Of a stretch of DNA of 22,586 nucleotides, positions 1 through 6,463 are shown piece by piece (the stretch's first letter is position 1; each line of letters opens with the position of its first letter). The notes beneath the pieces were generated by a model. It was given only the letters and a program-made list of their open reading frames with translations, was not told the DNA's origin and did no database searches. A program made the position numbers and the translations under genes. Source of the DNA: a virus; the IMG/VR virus record IMGVR_UViG_3300045997_000053, positions 1-22,586 of that record; one strand, given 5' to 3'.

Positions 1-1817
1 CACACTGAATACTCTGTGCCGGATGTGTTAGACGCCCCTATCAGAAAATTGTAGGCAGGCCCGGACAGCATCAGGTTCTCGCAGCGGCGAGGGATAACTA
101 GTGTCACCTCAAACGCATCTGTCGCCAACGTCGCAGGTGTATACAAATACATTCTGCGGGCCATCTGGTTACCAGAGTCAATCCAGTCCAGGGCACCGTT
201 AACAATCTGCACACTACCCGCACCGATAGTCGATATCGGTGTGAACACAGACGGAATCGCTGTGCCGTTAGCGTAGTCATCGAACTTCACCTTCGCCAAC
301 ACGCCACCCGGCGTCACTTGCTGCGACAACTTCGCTTCCAAGTCAGCGATAGACCCATTCGCCTGGGTGATACCAGCGAGCAGCCCGTTCAAAACTTCCT
401 TGATTGACGGGAGGGTGATGTCCTCACCTGGCTTGATGATGTTCGTCGCACCTTGGTGGATGAACTTGACAATATCGCCCAGGTTCTCGGGCAAATCCTC
501 AATGAACTTTTGTGGGATTGTAGTCCCACGCTTTGTTAGTGTACCGTCATCGAACCTCACCCGGCCCGTAGGTCCGGGTGCTACACGTAGCTGAAGCCGA
601 ACCCTTGACACCCCGGTGCCTACTGTGTAGGAACCTGCCAGGTTCTCAGACCAGTCGGTGCTGTTAGCACCGGCACGTTCACTGTTCTTAATCGGCACCA
701 CCGACACCAAGTCGGTGGTGGGGTCAGGCCCCCTGAACAACACCAGATCAATTCCGATCTTGGTGTGGTCACCGACCAGATTCTCCCGCTGGGTGTAGAT
801 GTCCATGTCAAGGACATTACCTTCGGTAACAAAAATCTCATTTGACCACAATGTTCTCGGAGTGGTGCCGTCCAGGTCTGTGTACACGCACCCTGGTGTG
901 GTACGGCCGGCGACTGTGTCGTAGAACCACAGCCCTTTGCCGTCGATAGACACCGGCCCCTCAAACCGTGGGGCTTCCAGCAAGTTGACCGGAGGGCCAC
1001 CCAAGGTGGAGAGGGGCACCAACTGTAAGCGTGCGGGGTCTATCTGCCCGAACATCGACCGGGAGATAACTTGCTGAATCAGTGTGCGAAGCTCAGGGAT
1101 TGTGCCTTGCCCTTGCCCGCCGAACACCTGGAACAGCAGATTGAATACGTCTTGCGCCTTCTCGGCGGCAGCCTGCGCCTGGTCGATAGCCCCATCAACC
1201 TGGGTTGTTATCCCTGACAGCAGCAGGCCCAAGCCTGCTGCGGTAGCCTCACCCACACCACCCAGCGAGGAAAACAACTCATCCAGCAGGTTTTGGACAG
1301 CTTCGCCAGCATCCAACCCCTGCAAAAAGGCGATAACATCGTCCAGAGTGGCGTCAGTCTTCCCGGCCACCCGGTCAAGGAACTCTTGCCACTCCGCTGG
1401 GTCCAGAACCCCAGACATCCAATTCTGAAGCTCCGCCATCACCTCGACAAGCGTCTTCCCAGGCGTGAACACCCCAGTCAACACTTGCCACAACTGGTCA
1501 AGGAACGCCTGAAAATCCAGGGCCTTCATCCAGATCGGCGAATCTGTCAACGCATTCAAAATCTGGTCAACGGCACCCTCAACCGTATCCCACACCCCAC
1601 CCACCACAGGCGGTAGCAGTTCGCGGAACGTTTGCAACGCCTCAAGCGGCATCGTCAACAGATACTCGCGGAGGATGTCGATCGCCGTGGCGATCGTAGG
1701 CGACGGCACCCTCGTCAACGAACGGATCAGGTCTTCAGTGAAATCCTGGCCGTAGTGCCAGCCGCCGCCACCGATCTGGTAGGCCCCAGCCTCAATCGGT
1801 TGATTCGGTGTCGTCAT
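1..1817 (-). CDS. Minor tail protein, probable receptor/host-surface binding (partial, runs off left edge)
   Basis: An open frame starts with ATG at 1817 and has no stop down to the window edge, giving 605 codons; the C-terminus is missing. The start has a strong Shine-Dalgarno (AGGAGG, 9 nt upstream) and overlaps the end of the preceding membrane-protein gene by 26 bases. The N-terminus (MTTPNQPIEAGAYQIGGGGW) and the following helical stretch resemble the large minor tail proteins that end the tail operon of L5-like phages. The middle is helical (about residues 20-250). After it come beta-rich segments, one containing SIDGKGLWFYDT and a later one starting KVKFDDYANG, that look like carbohydrate-binding or lectin-like sandwich domains. 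From position and domain style I infer a tail-tip protein contacting the host envelope; the exact ligand is unknown. Confidence 0.85.
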   Translation of the reverse strand, partial: MTTPNQPIEAGAYQIGGGGWHYGQDFTEDLIRSLTRVPSPTIATAIDILREYLLTMPLEALQTFRELLPPVVGGVWDTVEGAVDQILNALTDSPIWMKALDFQAFLDQLWQVLTGVFTPGKTLVEVMAELQNWMSGVLDPAEWQEFLDRVAGKTDATLDDVIAFLQGLDAGEAVQNLLDELFSSLGGVGEATAAGLGLLLSGITTQVDGAIDQAQAAAEKAQDVFNLLFQVFGGQGQGTIPELRTLIQQVISRSMFGQIDPARLQLVPLSTLGGPPVNLLEAPRFEGPVSIDGKGLWFYDTVAGRTTPGCVYTDLDGTTPRTLWSNEIFVTEGNVLDMDIYTQRENLVGDHTKIGIDLVLFRGPDPTTDLVSVVPIKNSERAGANSTDWSENLAGSYTVGTGVSRVRLQLRVAPGPTGRVRFDDGTLTKRGTTIPQKFIEDLPENLGDIVKFIHQGATNIIKPGEDITLPSIKEVLNGLLAGITQANGSIADLEAKLSQQVTPGGVLAKVKFDDYANGTAIPSVFTPISTIGAGSVQIVNGALDWIDSGNQMARRMYLYTPATLATDAFEVTLVIPRRCENLMLSGPAYNFLIGASNTSGTEYSV

Positions 1818-2058
1818 CCGGCGACTCCTCCTTCTGTGACCTCTTGGCCGAAACGTATCCCACAACACCGCTGAGCAGCCCGGTGACGATCGAACCTAGC
1901 AGGCCCGCTAACGGCACAGCCAGGTTGGCTGTGCCCCGCACATGGTTGACAGACCAGTCGTATGAGTTCAACACGATAGCGTAAGACGCCGAACCAGCCA
2001 GCAGCAACGCTGTGATCGCCAGCACAATCGCCAGCATCCACACTACCTTGTCTTTCAT
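1792..2058 (-). CDS. Small two-helix membrane protein in the tail gene cluster
   Basis: An 88-aa protein. I chose the ATG at 2058, which overlaps the stop of the upstream gene (TGATG) and follows GAGGTGG; an in-frame GTG lies one codon earlier at 2061. Two hydrophobic helices are visible at about residues 6-29 and 46-69, joined by a short polar loop, followed by a charged tail ending in DDDTESTD. This is the size and topology of a class II holin, but a holin candidate already sits beside the endolysin. It could be a second holin, an antiholin or an uncharacterised membrane protein. Its 3' end overlaps the next minor tail gene by 26 bases, so the two are probably translated together. Confidence 0.8.
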   Translation of the reverse strand: MKDKVVWMLAIVLAITALLLAGSASYAIVLNSYDWSVNHVRGTANLAVPLAGLLGSIVTGLLSGVVGYVSAKRSQKEESPDDDTESTD

Positions 2059-2501
2059 CACACCACCTCAGCAACATCCCTCGCAGGCTCATACTCCTGA
2101 ATCAAACCAGCCTCACGGTACTGGCGTAGCATCGCTTCGTTCTCTTGCTGCGTCAACTCCCGAATATCCGGAATACGGTACAGCGGTGGTGGCGTAGCAT
2201 CCATAGGTGCCCAGCGAGCGGCAGGGTTGTACCCGGAGGTAGCACCCCGGAACGGCGGCAACCACTTAATCTTCTGAACAGGCAACTTGCTGACATGTAT
2301 GTTCCCGTCCTCGTCCGCTAGGGTCTTCAGGTAGTCCACATGCCGAAACCCAGCATTCCACAAATGCTGGGACCAGTCACCAATGATAGCGGGGTTGGTG
2401 ACGGCACCAACCCCAGCCACTACCGGCATATTCCTTAATGCCCAAGCCACATGCTGCTTCGGATCATCCCAATCAACATTGTCTTGTGTGGGTAACGCCA
2501 T
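2058..2501 (-). CDS. Small minor tail protein (L5-like tail cluster)
   Basis: I chose the ATG at 2501 (147 aa, MALPTQDNVDWDDPKQHVAW) because AAAGG lies 6 nt upstream; an in-frame start 20 codons earlier would run into the preceding gene and has no comparable site. The protein is soluble, with no membrane segment. It has a helical N-terminal half (WALRNMPVVAGVGAVTNPAIIGDW), a Pro-rich middle (WLPPFRG, TPPPLYRIPD) and an acidic, Gln-rich C-terminus. Its place directly after the hub-like minor tail protein and its size match the approximately 147-aa minor tail protein found there in L5-like phages. A tail-tip structural role follows from context; no catalytic motif is visible. Confidence 0.8.
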   Translation of the reverse strand: MALPTQDNVDWDDPKQHVAWALRNMPVVAGVGAVTNPAIIGDWSQHLWNAGFRHVDYLKTLADEDGNIHVSKLPVQKIKWLPPFRGATSGYNPAARWAPMDATPPPLYRIPDIRELTQQENEAMLRQYREAGLIQEYEPARDVAEVV

Positions 2502-2512
2502 GACGGGCCTTT

Positions 2513-4297
2513 CTATAGTATGCCGAGCTCGCCGGCCATCGCATTGAAGTCCCGAATCCACTCCAACGCCTTGAACGCAGGATCAGCAGGCTCAGGCATA
2601 CCGACCTCAATGTTCCAACCAGATGGGCCGTCTTTGCCCCACTTGTATCCGACTTTCTTCACCCGCTCCACAAACACCGTGAAGGGGATCGGGAAGCCAG
2701 GAACAGTGGTGCCAGTACGGTTACCGACCCAGAAGTGCCCATGTCCACGCTCACCCACCAGGTACGGTGTGGCGTCGGACACTTCGATCTTGTGGACGGT
2801 CCTCGCCCTGGTGGCGAATATCCTGGCCCTGGTGGCGGCGAACGCCGACAGCGTGAACGCCTTCTCGAAATCCACCTTCGCTTCATACAAGTGGAACTCG
2901 CCCAAGCCTGTAAACTGGTCTTCCAGGCCGGCGATCGGGATGTTCATCCCCGCCGCCCGCAACGTCGGCCACTCTTGGAACGCCCCGAACACATTCTCGT
3001 ACAGCGGCTTGGCGACAGCATCAATCATTCCGCCTAGAGGCGGCAAGTCGATAGCACCACCAACGGCACCAAGAGCAGCGAGTTGGCTGTTGATGAACGA
3101 GGTGAGGATATCGCCGCCTATATTGATGGCCGCTGAAATTCCCTCATTAATTCCGGGGGCCGACTGGCCCCCACCAACAAAGCTGGTGTCGGTGGCCTCA
3201 AAATACTGGAACTCAGACGTTTTGATACCAGTATACGGCCCATCCTCAAACACCACATGCGGGGCCTGAGGCCGGGTGCCCAGGAAGCCTGGATTCCAAT
3301 ACTCGCCAGGGAACGTCGGATCACCAGTGAACACATCAATGCCTTCAGTGGTGCCGTCAGCAGCGATATTCACTACCGCCCTGGCGAACCCTGTCAGCAG
3401 CGAACCGCCGAAAGCGGTCTCGCTACCCCACCCACTGTTGTCCTCAATATCCCACACCAAACACCCATGCCTGATCGGAATCATCCTGGCAAGGTCTTCT
3501 AACGTGTCAATATTCAGTTCGCCACGCAACTCGGCGAACGGATGCTCATCCTCACCCTTCAGATACCTGCGGCACGTCAACGTCAACTGGGAATCTTCCA
3601 GAATCTTCCGGGCGGTATCGAAGAACGATTTGAACCGTGACCACACAATCACCGTGGTCGAATTGTCCCCCAAGAATGGGAACGGTTTCACAATCTGCCG
3701 CCAAAAGCCGGGGTTGAATGACAACCCCATCCACTCAGTCGGGTCTAGCGGATCATCCGGTAATGTCCACAGCGACGTTTCCAAACGGAGCAGATTCACA
3801 AACAGCGTGACCAGCAGGCACCACTTTGCAGGCCCGAATATCACCCAGGCTTTCGGGAATTGTACCTCTGGCCTGAGGAACGGATTGCACCACACCAGGA
3901 TGTGTTTGCAATGTTCGAAGTCATTCTTGAATGTGATTTCCAAGAATGTGTCGCCAAGTTTGTCACGCACAACCCGGTAGTTGTCCATGAACCCTGACCA
4001 GCGGGTGCCCTGCTTCTCGAACGTGACATGCACATTCCGTTTCTGCCGGCCACGATGATTCATCACCCACTTCGACAAATAGTGGTCTAATGACAGTTGG
4101 AGGACAGCCATCCCGGTGTCGTTCTCGACGTGTTCGAACTCGCCGCCACGCTCACCAGCAACCTCGCCGCGCAACACCCAGTCGCCGTCCCACATGCGGG
4201 TAGTCGGCGGCTTCAAACGGCCAGCATCAAGCCTCGCCCTACGTGCCTTCACAAACTCCCAGCACCGCTGGTGATCTGCAAGTGTGGTCAGACTCAC
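2513..4297 (-). CDS. Minor tail protein, hub/baseplate-like
   Basis: A 594-aa protein starting with GTG at 4297, overlapping the stop of the preceding gene (GTGA). The N-terminal third (residues 1-150: WDGDWVLRGEVAGE, YLSKWVMNHRGR, FTFKND-like strands) has the look of the phage tail hub proteins encoded after the distal tail protein in siphoviruses. The middle (about 165-330) has several Trp-rich segments. A Gly/Ala-rich segment around 390-440 (INIGGDILTSFINSQLAALG) could be amphipathic or membrane-interacting. The C-terminus contains TPYLVGERGHGHFWVGNRTG. L5-like phages have a minor tail protein of nearly this length in this position. It probably forms the central tail-tip hub below the distal tail ring. 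No peptidase motif was recognised. Confidence 0.85.
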   Translation of the reverse strand: MSLTTLADHQRCWEFVKARRARLDAGRLKPPTTRMWDGDWVLRGEVAGERGGEFEHVENDTGMAVLQLSLDHYLSKWVMNHRGRQKRNVHVTFEKQGTRWSGFMDNYRVVRDKLGDTFLEITFKNDFEHCKHILVWCNPFLRPEVQFPKAWVIFGPAKWCLLVTLFVNLLRLETSLWTLPDDPLDPTEWMGLSFNPGFWRQIVKPFPFLGDNSTTVIVWSRFKSFFDTARKILEDSQLTLTCRRYLKGEDEHPFAELRGELNIDTLEDLARMIPIRHGCLVWDIEDNSGWGSETAFGGSLLTGFARAVVNIAADGTTEGIDVFTGDPTFPGEYWNPGFLGTRPQAPHVVFEDGPYTGIKTSEFQYFEATDTSFVGGGQSAPGINEGISAAINIGGDILTSFINSQLAALGAVGGAIDLPPLGGMIDAVAKPLYENVFGAFQEWPTLRAAGMNIPIAGLEDQFTGLGEFHLYEAKVDFEKAFTLSAFAATRARIFATRARTVHKIEVSDATPYLVGERGHGHFWVGNRTGTTVPGFPIPFTVFVERVKKVGYKWGKDGPSGWNIEVGMPEPADPAFKALEWIRDFNAMAGELGIL

Positions 4298-4509
4298 TGC
4301 GGCCTCCCGAACCCGAATCGTCCTTCATCCCACGGCTCATACCGTTGGTCAACAAACTCCTGCGCTAGGGTGAAGTTGTGGGCAGACCCACCAAGATGAC
4401 TTGGTGTTTCCGACGAGTCAGACTCGTCGGATTCGACAACCTCATACTCTGTTCGGGTAACAACCAGAATAGGCAATTTCCCGAACAACAACAACACCCA
4501 ATGCGTCAT
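4294..4509 (-). CDS. Small protein of unknown function between distal tail and hub genes
   Basis: A 71-aa protein. The ATG at 4509 overlaps the TAA of the distal tail gene (TAATG), and its own TGA overlaps the GTG of the next gene, so it is embedded by translational coupling on both sides. An in-frame GTG nine codons earlier lies inside the distal tail gene and is less likely. The first 18 residues are hydrophobic (MTHWVLLLFGKLPILVV), followed by an acidic Ser/Glu-rich stretch (EVVESDESDSSE) and an aromatic C-terminus (RYEPWDEGRFGFGRPQ). The N-terminus could be a signal anchor or a beta strand pair. I do not recognise a family; a small tail-tip or accessory role is inference. Confidence 0.7.
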   Translation of the reverse strand: MTHWVLLLFGKLPILVVTRTEYEVVESDESDSSETPSHLGGSAHNFTLAQEFVDQRYEPWDEGRFGFGRPQ

Positions 4510-6461
4510 TACTCCAACCCCCACGGGCGGGACCAAGGCCGGGGCAGCCGCAATGTCACCATCTGACCAGGCGCAGCCCCGGACACGGTGATGTGAAAGT
4601 CTTTCGCCTCAGTGTACGGCGGGATAGGATGGCGGAACCGGACACCGTTCATCCTAGCCCACAACTGCGACTCCGACTCCGACACCACCTGCTCCACCCT
4701 AGGGTCGGTGTCCACGATCGCATTCTCCGCAGGATACGTCTTCGACTCGGTGGTTTCCACCACCCGCCCGGACGGTGTCCCACCCGACAACCCACTAGTA
4801 TCAATAGTCAGGTCAGCTAACTGCTGACCTTCCAGGTTACCTTTGAAGGTGACGATGTACGGTCTGGACCCTTCGGTGACCGTGGCGACCACCACACCAG
4901 GCTCATTGCCGCCAGTGAGGTGGCTGTTCGGCTGCATCATGGGCATATTGATGCCAGCCAGCTTACCTTGGAATGTCACCTCATACAGGCGACCGCCCTC
5001 AGTCTCCGACTTCACCTCAACCGCGCACCCGACACCGCCAGTCAACTGCGAAGCGTCCCCGGTGATCGGCTGCAAGTTGACGCCAGCGAACTTCCCACCA
5101 AACCGCACCATATACGGCGACCACGGGGAGAAAATGTCCTTCGTCACCGCCACATCAAGAATGTCAATGTTCGACAGCCCGATCAGGGCTGTGTACACCT
5201 GCACCGCTGACGCCCTGGCAGGGATCGGCTGGGTGGTCTGCCCATCAAACGTCAACGTGAACGTGCCACCAGTAGGCTCACCAGTGACCTGAACCTCTTG
5301 CACCTCATTGGTGGAGGTGGCCCGCACCGACACATCCCGGTAATCCACATTCGGCAACTGGGCCAAACGTTCCGCCAACTCATACGCCGACGCATTCCAC
5401 AAAATGCCTGGTGTGACGTGGCCGTCCACATTCAAGGTGAATGATCCGCCAGTCGCCCCGCCAACCAGCTTCACTGTCTGCACCTCGTTGGTACGAGGTG
5501 CCCTATCCACAGACACATCATCGTAGGCGATACCAGCCAACGCCTCCAAAGCGGACTTCACTTGGGCCGTCGATGCGTCGAACGGAACACCCGCAGTAGT
5601 CTCACTACCGTATGACAGCGTGAACGTACCAGCCGTGGGCCGGCCGTCAATATACACCTTCCGGACGCCACGCTGACGCAACCCACCAATCAGAGCAGGC
5701 AACCTGACACGGCGGTCAGCATACTCCGGATCAGTAAACGAATAGTCCGGTAATGTCCAGATAGTGGCCTTCGACTTCGGGGCACCCAGCCACGGAATAC
5801 CAGGAATATACGGCTCTGCTGGCTTCTCAGTAGAACCAGGAACCGTCCACACAGGCCAGATTGTCTGGTCAGTCGGGTTGACGCCACCATCAGTGGCGTC
5901 GATCGAAATCACCAAATCCTCTGTGGGGAGCTCAGGTTGCGGCCAAGGCCACGGCAAATTGTTTGGATTGAACCGGGTGTCAGTCTGCGTCACCGCCGAG
6001 AACACCACATCGTCCTCATACCAGAACGGGTCTTGGGCGACCGCAATCACCCCAGCCTCATGCAGGGTCTTCGTTTCCGGATCGACATCTAGTGAAATGT
6101 CCATCGCCTCACCCAGGCGAAGCTTCAAATATCGGACACCCGAATCGGTGGTCACAATCAGGCGGCAATCCCTGTCGAATGCCCACGCCTTCTTCCACGC
6201 CGCATCCCGCGACATCCACCGATTACCGTCACCCTCATCGTTGAGGATCATCACCTTGAACACAATGTCGCGGCGCATGATGCGGTGAGTGAGATACCTG
6301 GCACCAGGATAGTTACCAGGTTCCTCATACACTGTTTTCACAGGCGGATCATACAACCCGGTCACACCCGTAGCCAGCCACACCCCTTTGTCGCCGGCCC
6401 CGTCCCCGGCGAGAACAAACCGTTCGCCGTTGACGCCTTCGAGTTCCACCTTGGTTTGCAT
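4509..6461 (-). CDS. Distal tail (Dit-like) minor tail protein with AAABBB repeat insertion
   Basis: A 650-aa protein starting at ATG 6461, three bases after the tape measure stop, with GGAAGG upstream. Residues 1-150 resemble the N-terminal ring domain of siphovirus distal tail proteins, including the DPETKTLHEAGVIAVAQDPFWYED region. Residues 577-650 (YPAENAIVDTDPRVE, QLWARMNGVRFRHPIPPYT) are the conserved C-terminal portion typical of L5-like homologues. Between them, residues 266-574 hold six repeat units: three of about 60 residues with a GG(T/S)FTL-type core, then three of about 42 residues with a TFxGxLxG-type core and LTGG-like ends. The protein should form the ring joining tail tube and tip. 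The repeats probably project outward and may bind host glycans; that role is inferred. Confidence 0.87.
   Translation of the reverse strand: MQTKVELEGVNGERFVLAGDGAGDKGVWLATGVTGLYDPPVKTVYEEPGNYPGARYLTHRIMRRDIVFKVMILNDEGDGNRWMSRDAAWKKAWAFDRDCRLIVTTDSGVRYLKLRLGEAMDISLDVDPETKTLHEAGVIAVAQDPFWYEDDVVFSAVTQTDTRFNPNNLPWPWPQPELPTEDLVISIDATDGGVNPTDQTIWPVWTVPGSTEKPAEPYIPGIPWLGAPKSKATIWTLPDYSFTDPEYADRRVRLPALIGGLRQRGVRKVYIDGRPTAGTFTLSYGSETTAGVPFDASTAQVKSALEALAGIAYDDVSVDRAPRTNEVQTVKLVGGATGGSFTLNVDGHVTPGILWNASAYELAERLAQLPNVDYRDVSVRATSTNEVQEVQVTGEPTGGTFTLTFDGQTTQPIPARASAVQVYTALIGLSNIDILDVAVTKDIFSPWSPYMVRFGGKFAGVNLQPITGDASQLTGGVGCAVEVKSETEGGRLYEVTFQGKLAGINMPMMQPNSHLTGGNEPGVVVATVTEGSRPYIVTFKGNLEGQQLADLTIDTSGLSGGTPSGRVVETTESKTYPAENAIVDTDPRVEQVVSESESQLWARMNGVRFRHPIPPYTEAKDFHITVSGAAPGQMVTLRLPRPWSRPWGLE
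4740..5666 (-). repeat. Six-unit protein repeat (A-A-A-B-B-B) inside the distal tail gene
   Basis: Translated repeats within the distal tail protein. A units begin at residues 266, 327 and 387 and contain PTAGTFTL, ATGGSFTL and PTGGTFTL, then an Ala-rich helix (VKSALEALAG, LAERLAQLPN, VYTALIGLSN) and a DVSV/DVAV strand. B units begin near residues 450, 493 and 535 with YMVRFGGKFAG, YEVTFQGKLAG and YIVTFKGNLEG, and end near LTGG, LTGG and LSGG. In the common form of this module an A half is followed directly by a B half, as in the major tail protein of this window. Here all A halves precede all B halves. Confidence 0.85.
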
Positions 6462-6463
6462 GG

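Noticed and set aside
2520-3269. Long rightward open frame (249 codons)
   Set aside because: It lies entirely opposite the hub-like minor tail gene and has biased Ser/Pro/Asn composition typical of an antisense shadow. The same holds for the frames at 3276-3980, 7353-8201, 13049-13948 and 21032-21775.
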